NCBI RefSeq assembly: GCF_003286085.1
Contig: NW_020825288.1
Location: 21,762,001-21,826,000, forward strand
Reading direction: 5' to 3'
Source: Drosophila persimilis
Lineage: Eukaryota > Arthropoda > Insecta > Diptera > Drosophilidae
DNA: 64,000 nucleotides
Below are positions 1-12,540 of this stretch, piece by piece. Numbering within the stretch: the stretch's first letter is position 1; each line of letters begins with the position of its first letter. Under the pieces are notes generated by a model, which searched no databases, had not been told where the DNA came from, and saw only the letters and a list, made by a program, of their open reading frames with translations. Made by a program: the position numbers and the translations under genes.

Positions 1-877
1 CTGAATGTGGAGCACACGCATCTCATCCTGCGAAAGCTGGCCAAGATGCATGCCACCTCGGCGGTGCTGAATGAGCGTCAGTCCGGCTGCCTGGAGAGCT
101 ACGATCGTGGATTCTTCAATCGCTATACGAACGCTTATAGCGGGTACTTTGTGGGTGGCCTACTGGCCGCCGCCCGATGGATGAGTCAGGTGCCAAAACT
201 GGCGGATTATGGACAGAAACTCTTCGAGCTGGCACCTCACTACATGGAGATTGGCAAGAAGTGCTTTACCCCCACGCCGGGACATGTAAATGTCCTGGCA
301 CATGGCGATGTGTGGACCAACAATGTCATGTTCAAATACGATCCCTCCACGGGTCGTCCCGTGGATGTCCTGCTCATCGATTTCCAGTACTCCTTCTGGG
401 GATCGCCCTGCATCGATCTGCATCATCTTTTCAACACTTCGCTGAAGGAGCCACTGCGTCGAGATCAGCAGAGCGGTCTCTTCCAGTTCTATCATAGCAT
501 CTTTACCGATACCCTGCAGAAGCTCCACTACCGTCAGAATCCCATACCCAGTCTTCTTGATTTCAAGCTGCAAACTGAACAAAAACGTTTCTTTGGTGAG
601 TAGTCCCCTGGGGGATCTCCAGATCCTTAGAACTAGATCTCTACTAAGGGTATTTCTTTGTCTCCCCATAGCTTTGCACTCGACTGTGGTTGTCCAGCCG
701 GTGATGATCAGCGAGGATGCCACAGATGCCTGCTTCAATGCCCTGATGAACGATGATGAGCGTGGCATTCGTTTCAAGAATCGCCTTTACCACAACCCAA
801 AAGTACAGGAAAATTTGAAGGCTATGGTGCCATTCTTTGATAGGAAGGGACTGCTGGAAGTGGACCAGTGCCGCTAG
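1..877 (+). CDS. EcKinase/CHK-like small-molecule kinase, 5' end outside window
   Basis: C-terminal 266 residues of an EcKinase (DUF1679/CHK kinase-like) protein. This family has an aminoglycoside-phosphotransferase fold and includes ecdysteroid 22-kinases and presumed detoxification kinases; the substrate here is unknown. Exons are 1-595 and 672-877; the 76-nt intron has donor GTGAGT and acceptor CCATAG and keeps frame. The catalytic loop reads HGDVWTNN and the metal-binding motif LIDFQYS. The last exon ends in a conserved tail (AMVPFFDRKGLLE) that also appears in the next gene. The intron position is the same as in the two neighbouring paralogues, so these are tandem duplicates. The start and N-lobe lie to the left of the window. 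Confidence 0.9.
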
Positions 878-2403
878 GCGGCAATGATACGTGTTTGGTT
901 AGGTTAATAATAGTTTTTAATATAATATATAATATAATATAATATATACATAAGAGTATTATTAAATATACATACAAATTTCGCAACCAAATCAAAGTCA
1001 ATGCAAAAATAGAGCAGCACTGAGCAACGCCAGAAGCATAGATTACGGTAAAGTCCCGTTTTTTCTAAGAACGAGATCAAAACAGAGCTCGAAAACGAAA
1101 TGTGTAAAGAGTTTCTTGACAGTGTCAAAAATGAGTAATCATTGTTTTTGTTGTTTTGTAAATTACCTATTTATAGTTTTGTTATTCTTTTTTCACTAAC
1201 TACTTTATAATTAATCCCTGAATGGTTAGGAAAAAAAAAATTTGATAAATTTGAACCAAAGGCCATTATTTTCTTATCCAAAGTCAAAAAATGTAATTTA
1301 ATTTCAGTGTGTAAAGATTTTCTTGACATACTGTACGTATATATAACCATTTGGAATGGTTAATAATGATTTGATCAAAGTTTTGTCACGCAAATCTCCG
1401 ATCCCATAAAATATACATACATATATTCTTGTTTTAAAGCTATCCTTGGTTTACCTTCATGAATACGCAGCTCAATATCTCAGCTCAAACACATATACAT
1501 ATCTATCATTATATTGTATGCACATAAGCCATGTGGAAATCCCTTGTTCGTATTAAAACTTTGTAGTTAGGTATAAAGAAGGAATAACATTGGATCATAT
1601 ATGTAGCTTTCATAAGGTCTCATCGGATCCAAAGGTTAAAATGTGGGCATTCGGTGGGTATTGCATTGAGTTTCAGTTTCTGACTGGAATCCGCAGGTAA
1701 CGAGCTTCAACTTGGTGCAGTCATTGCACGTTCTCGTCTCCATCTATCTATATAACTATTGGTGATCAGAACTAAAGAGCATCACCCAGCCTCACACATA
1801 AATTACTTAAAGATCACTTAAGATAACAGTATATCATCCATTGCCACTGCGTGACATTTTTCGACATTTCTTTATCAGATAAGACACCGCCCCAAGGCAC
1901 GAGACCCATCACTACGATCTACAGATATTCTCGTAATCGTGTATAGTATCTATAAATATATATAACAAGGGCTTTGCATAAGAAACATTAAGATGGATTT
2001 ATGGGTTGTGAAGCAGATAAATTTGTCTCTGGATCGAGAGTGATCTTAAAACGCTACGTAAGTGGTCGTCAGTCGGTGTGGAGATGATTTACGGCAGTGC
2101 CACACTTACGTCACATGGTGAAACTTACTATATAGTCCGATATAGTAGGTACGGTACCTATATACTTGTACCGATTTCTGTGGAGGTGCCACTCACACTG
2201 TACTATCTCATACGGTCGAGTACTCGTATGTGTCGCGAGCTCTAAGCGATTCCTTTATCTATTCAGCTGTGGATAGATCTGGAAGGCAGTGAGACCCTGT
2301 TCGGAAGGTGCTACGTAATGGTCTGAGTCGGGTTGCTTTACAGCCATACCATAATGTGGGATCTGACGGAGAATGAGATTGTGGCCACCCGACACCGACT
2401 GAC
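878..2403. other. AT-rich intergenic region between EcKinase genes
   Basis: No coding signal was found. It holds a TA-rich stretch at about 920-951, two copies of a 21-nt word (1101-1121 and 1308-1328, about one mismatch), and a perfect 7-bp inverted repeat with a 1-nt spacer at 2146-2160 in the region upstream of the next gene. Confidence 0.6.
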
Positions 2404-2440
2404 TATAAATTGGGCGCTTTTTCCGCCTCAACGATTCAGA
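2404..2440 (+). promoter_or_regulatory. TATA box and probable initiator of second EcKinase gene
   Basis: TATAAAT lies at 2404-2410 and a TTCAGACT initiator-like word starts near 2436, about 33 nt downstream. The start codon follows at 2463, giving a leader of about 25 nt. A TATA/Inr promoter fits an inducible metabolic gene, in contrast to the DRE/motif 1 promoters of the housekeeping genes here. Confidence 0.55.
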
Positions 2441-2462
2441 CTCAAAAGTTAAAGCAAGCATC

Positions 2463-3809
2463 ATGGTTGAACAGCATAAAGAGAACAAAGAAGATGCTGC
2501 GACAGACTTTCATCCCTCCCCCGTGTGGCTGAACGAGTCCTATCTGGAGTCTTTGCTGCAGAGCAAGAAGAAGGATGCAGGTCTGAGAATCACCCAACTG
2601 GACATCAAGCCAGCCACAGCCAAGGGGGAGAACTATGCGAGTGTCATGACCCGAGTAAAAGTGACCTACGTCAAGAGCGGCGCCAAGACTCCAGAGGAAG
2701 GATACTACATTGTGAAGACAACCTACGAGAACGATCCTTTCATATCCAGCATCTTTTCCGGCTACCAGGCCAGCACGACAGAGATGCTGATGTATGAAAA
2801 AGTCCTGCCCAAGTTGAGTGACCTCATCGATGGTACACAGGAGCCCGAGAAGCTCTTTGCCCAGACCTTGCACGTGGACTATGAGCACGATGCGATCATC
2901 TTCGAGGATCTGGCTGTGTCCAAGCATGTACTGGCCGATCGGTTGGCGGGCTTTGACCTGGAACACACGCACATGGCTCTCCGAAAGCTGGCCAAGATGC
3001 ATGCCGCCGCCGCTGCCCTCAACGAACGACAGCCGGGAGTCCTAACAAAATTGGATCATGGAATCTTCAATCGTCACACGGAGGGCTTTGGTCCTTTCTT
3101 TCAGAACATGATGGTGATGGGGGCAGAGTTCGCCGACAAGTGTCCGGAGCTGGGCAGCTACTATGGCAACAAGCTGAGGGCCTTGGTCAAGCGTCTGATG
3201 GAGTACTCAACGCGGGTGTATGATCCCCAGCCAGATGAGTTCAACACGCTAGTGCATGGCGACTTTTGGGTGAACAATGTGATGCTACGATATGGCGAGA
3301 AAAAGGAACCCCTGGACATGATCCTCATCGACTTTCAGTTCTCCAGTTGGTCTTCGCCGGCCGTGGATCTGCATTACTTATTCAACACCTCTCTGCAGAA
3401 TAAAATACGCTTCCACCAGCAGGATGCGTTGATTCAGTTCTATCATAAGGTGCTAGTGGATACCCTGAAGGATCTGAAATATGGTGGATATATACCCTCG
3501 CTCAGGCAGCTTGTCCTGCAGCTGGAAAAGGGGAAATTCATTGGTGAGTAAACACAACAGACTCTTTATAAAGAAAGAGAGAAAAATAACTCCCTTTTCA
3601 TTTATACAGCCGTCAGTGTGTCTTTGGCCTGCCAGGGTATAATGCTAAATGATCAGACAGACAATGCGGACTTCAATGCCCTGATCCAGGACGATGAGCG
3701 AGGACGCAACTTCAGGCGGGTGGTCTACAGCAATAAGAGGTTCCAGGAGATAGTAAAGAATTTGTTGCCCGCCTTTGATCGCATCGGTCTTCTGGACGTC
3801 ACCGACTAA
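2463..3809 (+). CDS. EcKinase/CHK-like small-molecule kinase
   Basis: Complete 426-residue protein from exons 2463-3543 and 3610-3809. The 66-nt intron keeps frame (FIG then AVSVSL). Family features: N-lobe phosphate-anchor region around GENYASVMTRVKV, an IIFEDL hinge-like motif, catalytic HGDFWVNN and metal-binding ILIDFQFSSW. The family phosphorylates hydroxyls of small molecules in the cytosol (ecdysteroids in studied cases). No signal peptide or membrane segment is seen. The length is normal for the family. Same strand and same intron position as the partial gene to its left, so the pair arose by tandem duplication. The substrate cannot be told from sequence. Confidence 0.92.
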
Positions 3810-4138
3810 GAGACTCGAGACTTATGTGTTATATGTATTGTAAACCAAATGAAATATGAAATATAAAATAATTACTATTTACTTTCCCCCTAATGTGTGT
3901 GCTCAAGTGTATTTACCAGACAGCTAGTTAACTATCTTCAGCACAACGAATTTAAGTGCCTGTAAGTGTTATCAGGTAGATTTTATTTAATGTTTGCCTT
4001 TGATGTTTGACAAGAGCTCAACGATATCTCGATTGCCCACAACCATGAGGACCTATCCCTCTGTTCCTGTACAGGTCAGTTTTTTTTCCAGAAGGTACTA
4101 ATGGTGAAATTGCAATTTTATTGTTACTGTTAAGTAAA
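3810..4138. other. Intergenic sequence between convergent EcKinase genes
   Basis: This is the 3' flank of two convergent genes. No open frame or repeat was recognised. It presumably holds both 3'UTRs. Confidence 0.5.
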
Positions 4139-5460
4139 TCACATTTCATCCAGCAATCCCTGCTGATCCAGAAACGGAAGTGTTAGATGCAATTTCCTTC
4201 TGATGGACTCCACCTGAAAGATACTATCTTTATACCGTATGGCGCCTTCGGACTCTGACAGGACCTGTTCCATGGATGACTCCTCCTTGCCCTCATAGAG
4301 CATTACAGGCTCGAAGAGTAGGGAACAGAAAACAGCTTAGGGAAGAGAAATTATAAGTACAATTATCCCTTAGCTAGGACTGTATTCCACTCACCGTAGA
4401 AGGCTCTTGCCTTGAACTGCAGTTGAAAGTCAAACAAAGTTGGGACCTTGCCGCCATAATTGACCTTTTTTAGGCCCGCCACCAGCTTATAGTAGTAGAA
4501 CTGCACCAGCTCCGTCTGATGGTGCAGCCGAAGATCATCGTGCACCGATGTGGAGAAGAAGTAATGCAGATCGATGGCCGGAGAATTCCACACACTAAAC
4601 TGAAAGTCTATGAAGATCATGTTGCTGGGATGTCCCTTTGCGTCATATTGGAACATGAAGTTTGTAGTCCAGGGATCCCCATGGGCCAAAGTCACAAAGT
4701 CCCCGGGTCTTATGGTTGTGGATCGTTCGCCATAGTCCATGATATTATCCACGAGATGATCGATCTTCGACTGGTAGCGTTGCTGTAGCTCCTTGTCCAG
4801 CTTTAACGAGCGAGATAGGGCCTTGAGAAGATTCCTCATGATCGGCTGGTAGGCACGGGTATGTTTATTAAAGAATCCCCGATCGTAATCCTTGGCAAAA
4901 ATGCCTGGCTTCCGTTCGCTTAGAGCTGCAGCTGTGGCATGAAAGGTGGCCATTTTCTCCAGCACCAGATGCGTATGCTCCAGATCCAGTTTCTTAAGCC
5001 GATCGGCAACCTTGTACTGCCCCAGCGACATGTCCTCAAAGATGATGGAGCCCCTATCGCGATCCACGTTGACGGTGGCCGCAAACAGTTTCCGCTGATC
5101 CTTGAGCTCCTGTCTGGCTATCTCCGCCAACTGAGGCAGGATGTTCTCATACATATCCATTTCCCTGACGTAAACGCCATAAGGGAAGAGCACATCAGCA
5201 GCCGGATCCTTGCTCGTAAAAGTAGTCTTCACCAAAAACGTAGTGGTCTGTGTGCCCTTGGAGGGTTTCGTTGTATATTCCAAATTGATACGAGTCATCA
5301 CACTGCCAAAGTTCTCGCCATTCGCAATGGCTGGCTTGATGATCAGCTTTTCCAATTTGAGAGTGTCATCTTTGAAGAAGATCCGCAACTTCTCCTGCAC
5401 GTAGTCCTGGGTCAGCCATGCAGGTGCCGGATGTGTCTTCTCTGTGGCTTCTTTGGGCAT
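4139..5460 (-). CDS. EcKinase/CHK-like small-molecule kinase
   Basis: Complete 420-residue paralogue on the minus strand. Exon 1 is 5460-4395 and exon 2 is 4335-4139, joined in frame across a 59-nt intron (donor GTGAGT, acceptor CCTAAG). It carries the same motifs: GENFGSVMTRINL, IIFEDMS, catalytic HGDPWTTN and FIDFQFSVW. The C-terminal exon, ending LPFLDQQGLLDEM, matches the conserved tails of the two plus-strand copies. A Pro replaces the aromatic or Val seen in the HGD loop of its neighbours (HGDPW against HGDFW and HGDVW), a common variant in this family. Tandem duplication with inversion is the simplest origin. Confidence 0.92.
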
Positions 5461-5494
5461 GGTCCTAACCGTAGCTCAGGTCTTGCGTTTGTGC

Positions 5495-5530
5495 GCTTTT
5501 GTTAATAGGAGTGCATTGTTTTTATATAGC
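5495..5530 (-). promoter_or_regulatory. TATA box of minus-strand EcKinase gene
   Basis: On the minus strand TATATAAA (5528-5521) lies about 60 nt upstream of the start codon at 5460, placing a start site near 5495. As with the second EcKinase gene, this is a TATA-type promoter. Confidence 0.5.
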
Positions 5531-6041
5531 CCTCCTCTAAGAGGTGGGAGAAATGATAAGTGTAAGTACGCCATTATCATGCAGCAATTGAACGAATTCC
5601 GTATGGGAAACAGCGTGTAAATTTATTACAATACATGTTCAGTTCTCCCTATATCTCAAGTGCTTGACCGACAGCGAGCCCTCGTGAATGGAGACGGAAG
5701 CCTTCGAGTCAAAGCACTCATTCTAACGAAAGAAATCATCCTACTATAATATGAATGGGTAGCATTCCGCTGAATCACAGAAATCTCGAGCAAATTGTTT
5801 GAATAGAATAGCGCTCTTTGTTGAGTTTACAGATTACACTAGATAAAGAACGAGCGAGTGCTGTTTATTACAAATGTACATAATAAAAGTAAGTTTACCC
5901 GAGTTTACACGTGTTACCCGAGATGAACAGATCGCCACAAATTGATCTTCAAATCTCGTTTATCTGGGATGGCTTCGTTTTTATCATTAAATTAGGTATC
6001 ACTAAAGTGTAAGGTACCAACAAATTATATACCTTTTTATT
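5531..6041. other. Intergenic region between EcKinase cluster and RIOK2
   Basis: Non-coding sequence between the minus-strand EcKinase promoter and the RIOK2 stop codon. Nothing distinctive was seen. Confidence 0.5.
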
Positions 6042-8262
<2,221 letters not shown>

Positions 8263-10599
8263 ATGGCAGGCGAGGATTTGATTGCCCAATTCCAGACGCT
8301 CGGCATGAGCGAGCAAAAGGCCAAGGAGACGCTCAAGAATGCCAACGTGACGAAGAACCTACAATTGGCACTGGCCCAGGCAGCCGGCGCTCCCCTCGCC
8401 GACGGCACGGGCATGTTGCTCTACCACATGGCCAGCAAACTGAAGGCGCAGCAAGCGGAGCAGCTGCCCCTTCTGGTGCGCTACATTGTGGAGCGCAAGC
8501 TGGACAACACCCAGCGCGTGGATGCCGCCCTGGAGTATCTTCTTAAGTGTGGCCAGAAGCTGAAAGCCAACATCGATGTGAAGGAGCTGGAACAGGAGTG
8601 CGGAGTGGGTGTAGTGGTCACGCCGGAGGAAATCGAACGCATCGTGCAGGCCAAGATCAAAAGCAGCTACAAGGAAGCCCTGCTGGAGCAGCGCTACCAC
8701 TTCAATTCCTTTAAAATCCTACAGGATGTGAGGGGCGAACTCAAGTGGGCGGATGCCAAGTCGGTGAAGGCAGCCATAGACGTGGAGATATTCGATCTGC
8801 TGGGTCCCAAAACGGAGGCGGACTTGAAGCCCCCAGTCAAGCAGAACGAGAAGCCCAAGGCGGCCAAACCCAAGCCAGAAGCGAATCCATCTTTGCAAGC
8901 TATGGAGGCTGCGTCCGATGGAGCCAACACCATAGCGGAGCTAATGAAAACGAAGGTTCACTTCCATGCTCCCGGTGAGAACTTCAAGACTGATGGCTAT
9001 GTCGTGACCGAGCATACCGAGAGATTATTGAAGGAGCATCTCCAGAAGACTGGCGGACGTGTCCACACGAGATTTCCCCCTGAGCCCAATGGCATCCTGC
9101 ACATTGGCCATGCGAAGGCCATTAACATCAATTTCGGCTATGCTGCTGCTCAGGACGGTATCTGCTATCTGCGCTATGATGACACCAATCCCGAAAAGGA
9201 GGAGGAAAAATTCTTTGTGGGCATCAAGGATATGGTAGAGTGGCTGGGATACAAGCCTGCGAAGATTACCTACTCCTCGGACAACTTCCAGCAGCTGTAC
9301 GAATGGGCTGTGGTCCTCATTCGCAAGGGATTGGCCTATGTCTGCCACCAAAAAGCGGAGGAGCTGAAGGGCTTCACTCCCAAGCCAAGTCCCTGGCGTG
9401 AACGTCCAATCGAGGAATCGCTGCAACTGTTCGAGGACATGAAGAGGGGTAAGATCGATGAGGGAGCGGCCACCCTGCGACTGAAGGTTACTCTGGAAGA
9501 GGGAAAAGTTGATCCAGTGGCGTACCGCATCAAGTTTATTCCTCACCATCGCACGGGCGATACGTGGTGCATTTATCCGACGTACGACTACACGCACTGC
9601 CTGTGCGATTCCATCGAACAGATCACCCACTCCTTGTGCACCAAGGAGTTCCAATCCCGTCGCTCCTCCTACTACTGGCTGTGCAATGCGCTGGAGATCT
9701 ATTGTCCTGTTCAGTGGGAATACGGCAGACTGAACATGAACTATGCCTTAGTCTCCAAGCGGAAAATTGGCAAATTGATTACAGAAAAGATTGTTCACGA
9801 CTGGGATGATCCCAGGCTCTTCACCCTGACTGCCCTGAGACGAAGGGGCTTCCCAGCGGAGGCCATCAACAATTTCTGCGCCCAGATGGGTGTAACAGGC
9901 GCTCAAATCGCTGTGGATCCAGCCATGTTGGAGGCCTCTGTGCGCGATGTACTCAATTTGACGGCACCGCGTCGTCTGGTTGTGCTGGAACCCCTCAAGG
10001 TGACCATCAAGAACTTCCCGCATGCTGCGCCCGTGCAGTTGGAGGTGCCGGATTTCCCACAAAATCAAGAGAAAGGTTCGCACAAGATTACCCTCGACAA
10101 GGTGATCTACATAGAGCGAGGCGACTTCAAAGTGGAGCCAGAGAAGGGATATCGCCGTCTGTCGCCCAAGCAATCGGTCGGTCTTCGTCACGCCGGCCTG
10201 GTGATCAGCGTGGAAGAGATTGTGAAGCATCCAGACACTGGAGAAGTCGTCGAGCTGATTTGTTCCAGCCAATCTGCGGAGCAGGCCGAGAAACCCAAGG
10301 CTTTTGTCCAGTGGGTCTCCCAGCCCATACCTCTTGAGGTGCGTCTGTACGAGCAACTGTTTAAGCACAAGAATCCTGAGGATACAAATGAGGTGCCCGG
10401 TGGCTTCTTAACAGACATCAGCGAGCACACCATCTCAGTGGTCCAGGCTTTCGCGGATCAGGCCCTTGCCCAGGTCAAGGTCTATGACAAGTTCCAATTC
10501 GAGAGAATTGGCTTCTTCTCCGTGGATCCGGACACCTCAAACAATAGAATTGTTTTCAACCGCACTGTGGGCCTCAAAGAGGACGCTGGCAAAAAATAA
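8263..10599 (+). CDS. GlnRS: Cytoplasmic glutaminyl-tRNA synthetase
   Basis: Intronless 778-residue class I aminoacyl-tRNA synthetase that charges tRNA-Gln with glutamine. Residues 1-190 form the eukaryote-specific N-terminal domain (GatB/Yqey-like helical fold) and 190-240 a Lys/Ala-rich linker. The catalytic core follows, with the HIGH signature as PNGILHIGHAKAI near residue 276 and the second class I signature as VSKRKIGKLI near 496. The C-terminal beta-barrel anticodon-binding domains end at DAGKK. Start: the first in-frame ATG, in context GGATATGG, giving the usual N-terminus. It is convergent with the parvulin gene, with only 83 nt between stop codons. Confidence 0.97.
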   Translation: MAGEDLIAQFQTLGMSEQKAKETLKNANVTKNLQLALAQAAGAPLADGTGMLLYHMASKLKAQQAEQLPLLVRYIVERKLDNTQRVDAALEYLLKCGQKLKANIDVKELEQECGVGVVVTPEEIERIVQAKIKSSYKEALLEQRYHFNSFKILQDVRGELKWADAKSVKAAIDVEIFDLLGPKTEADLKPPVKQNEKPKAAKPKPEANPSLQAMEAASDGANTIAELMKTKVHFHAPGENFKTDGYVVTEHTERLLKEHLQKTGGRVHTRFPPEPNGILHIGHAKAININFGYAAAQDGICYLRYDDTNPEKEEEKFFVGIKDMVEWLGYKPAKITYSSDNFQQLYEWAVVLIRKGLAYVCHQKAEELKGFTPKPSPWRERPIEESLQLFEDMKRGKIDEGAATLRLKVTLEEGKVDPVAYRIKFIPHHRTGDTWCIYPTYDYTHCLCDSIEQITHSLCTKEFQSRRSSYYWLCNALEIYCPVQWEYGRLNMNYALVSKRKIGKLITEKIVHDWDDPRLFTLTALRRRGFPAEAINNFCAQMGVTGAQIAVDPAMLEASVRDVLNLTAPRRLVVLEPLKVTIKNFPHAAPVQLEVPDFPQNQEKGSHKITLDKVIYIERGDFKVEPEKGYRRLSPKQSVGLRHAGLVISVEEIVKHPDTGEVVELICSSQSAEQAEKPKAFVQWVSQPIPLEVRLYEQLFKHKNPEDTNEVPGGFLTDISEHTISVVQAFADQALAQVKVYDKFQFERIGFFSVDPDTSNNRIVFNRTVGLKEDAGKK

Positions 10600-10682
10600 T
10601 CCTCATTTACCGCCCTTTTTACAGAAAAAAGAAAGCTGTGCACTCATTAAAATTTGATTTATAAAATCTGTAAAATCGGTGT

Positions 10683-11142
10683 TTATTTTTTTCCCTCTAC
10701 CATTATGATGTGATAGCCAAACTTGGTCTTGACCGGGGGATCTGTGTACACGGGATTGTTGACATTCGATATGGGCAGGGCGAAGGCGGCGTCTTGGAAT
10801 GGACCCACCATCGCACCGCGAATCTGCCAGCCCAGGTCGCCGCCCTGACGTGCCTTGTCCTCGCTGTAGGCGGTGGCCACCTCGGGGAACTTTTGGCCAG
10901 CCTTTAGCTTCTCCATTGCCTCCATAATCTTGCCCTGCTTCTCGCACAGAATGTGGCGCACCTTGACGGCATTGCCTCCCTTCTTTTCCTTGCCGGCAGC
11001 TGTGGGTGGGAGTGGATTTCTCTTGATCCAGTTGCACATTCAATGGTTGCCGACAATCCTACTCACACTTATCTTCCGCTGCTGGCTTCTTTCCGCCTTT
11101 ACCGGCATCCTTGCCACCCTTGGCGTCCTTCTTTGGTGGCAT
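10683..11142 (-). CDS. Parvulin-type peptidyl-prolyl isomerase (Pin4/par14 type)
   Basis: 130 residues from exons 11142-11067 and 10999-10683; the split codon T/CT restores frame ([11 protein letters not shown]). The start is the only ATG giving the typical Lys/Gly-rich basic N-terminus ([17 protein letters not shown]), which in par14 mediates DNA and pre-ribosome binding. The parvulin domain spans residues about 40-130: [35 protein letters not shown] and [10 protein letters not shown]. There is no WW domain, so it is Pin4-like and not Pin1/dodo-like. It probably acts in the nucleus in ribosome biogenesis and prolyl isomerisation. Matches my recollection of D. melanogaster CG11858. Confidence 0.95.
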
Positions 11143-11330
11143 GATTTTGTTAAAATTCGTATTTTAGTCGGAATAACAATAAATTCGTTGGGGGGGCTGC
11201 CAATCTGTTGCAAAACCCATGTGACGACCAGGGCCTAGAGCTGTAGAAACATCGATGGTTGCTACATCGATGTTTTGAGAGCAAACTTTCCCTAGAAATT
11301 AACCCATTAAGGGCCGATGGGTGGATTTAA
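11143..11330. promoter_or_regulatory. Divergent promoter with ATCGAT inverted repeat
   Basis: Short region between the parvulin (-) and KDSR (+) genes. It contains a perfect 11-bp inverted repeat (11247-11257 and 11265-11275, 7-nt spacer); each arm holds CATCGATG, related to the DREF/BEAF-32 ATCGAT core. Confidence 0.5.
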
Positions 11331-11396
11331 ATGCCCATGATAAATGCCATTATCTCAAAATTTGTTGGTGGATTCGAATGGTTTCGGCTCGTTATC

Positions 11397-12540
11397 ATGG
11401 AATTCAGCTGGGACATTATTGTCTCCCTCGGCCTTGTGGTGCTAGCACACAGTATAGTCTACGTTTTTGTAATGAAAAAGAGAGCCAAGAGCATCGATGG
11501 ACGCCATGTCGTGGTCACCGGCGGCTCGAGCGGCATTGGGGTCTGCCTGGCCATGGAATGCGTCACGAAGGGAGCCCATGTTACGATTATAGCGCGTGAC
11601 GAAAAAAGGCTCAGTAAGTAATTTTCGCTCAAAATAGTGGAGAACCACACCCTATACCCTTATCGTTCCGCAGAAGCGGCCGTGGACCAGTTGGAGCTTG
11701 TGCGCCAGCGAGCGGATCAAAAGATTCAGTACCGCAGCCTGGACATTGGTGGAGACTATGAGGAAGTGGCTCGCGTGCTGGCTGAGACCGAGGAAACTGT
11801 TGGCCCCATTTACGCCTTGCTCAATTGTGCGGGCATGGCCATTTGCGGAGTCTTCGAGGAAGTTTCTGTTCGGGATGTCCACAAGCTGATGAATGTCAAC
11901 TTCTTTGGCAGCTACAACTGTACCCGCCACGTCCTGCCCAAGATGAAGCGGGCGAGGGAGGGCATTATTGTGATTACCTCATCGCAGGCCGCCATGTTCG
12001 GCATCTATGGCTATGGACCGTATGCAGCCAGTAAATACGCGCTGCGAGCCATGGCCGAAACGATCGCAATGGAGTCCAGAGAGCACGGCGTCAGTGTCAC
12101 CTTGGCCTTGCCCTGTGACACAAACACCCCAGGGTTTGAGGAGGAGGAGAAGTCCAAGCCACGCGAAACGAAGATCATTTCGGGCGGTGGAGGTCTTCTG
12201 AAGCCGGAGGACATGGCCAAAGCCATTCTCCAGGATGCCTTGGTGAGACATCCTTATTTTTTTATTTCGTTGAAACTGTATCTCATATCTTTGCATTTTT
12301 GCATTGCATTTTTTCGTGCAGAAGGGCAACTTTATCTCGACTGTGGGCGCAGAGAGCTGGCTGATTACCATGTTGGGCGGCGGTCTGCTGCCCTGGGATG
12401 GCTTCTTCACAAATCTCCTGCACGCCTTGGTCATAGGTCCACTGCGTTTGGTCGGCTATGGCCTGCACAAGTACTTCAATAGCATCATACGGAAATGCGC
12501 CAAGGAGGATCGGGCTGGCGATAAAGTGGAATCGAAGTGA
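11397..12540 (+). CDS. 3-ketodihydrosphingosine reductase (SDR family)
   Basis: 334 residues from exons 11397-11613, 11674-12242 and 12322-12540. It is an NADPH-dependent short-chain dehydrogenase that reduces 3-ketodihydrosphingosine to dihydrosphingosine at the ER membrane, step two of sphingolipid synthesis. Evidence: N-terminal hydrophobic anchor (residues 5-25), cofactor motif TGGSSGIG, structural NCAG, catalytic Ser in ITSSQAA and YAASK. The C-terminal part has further hydrophobic stretches, as in KDSR. Start: 11397 has a good context (ATCATGG) and gives a length close to human KDSR. In-frame ATGs at 11331 and 11337 would add 20-22 residues in poor context. Resembles D. melanogaster CG10425 from memory. 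Confidence 0.92.
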
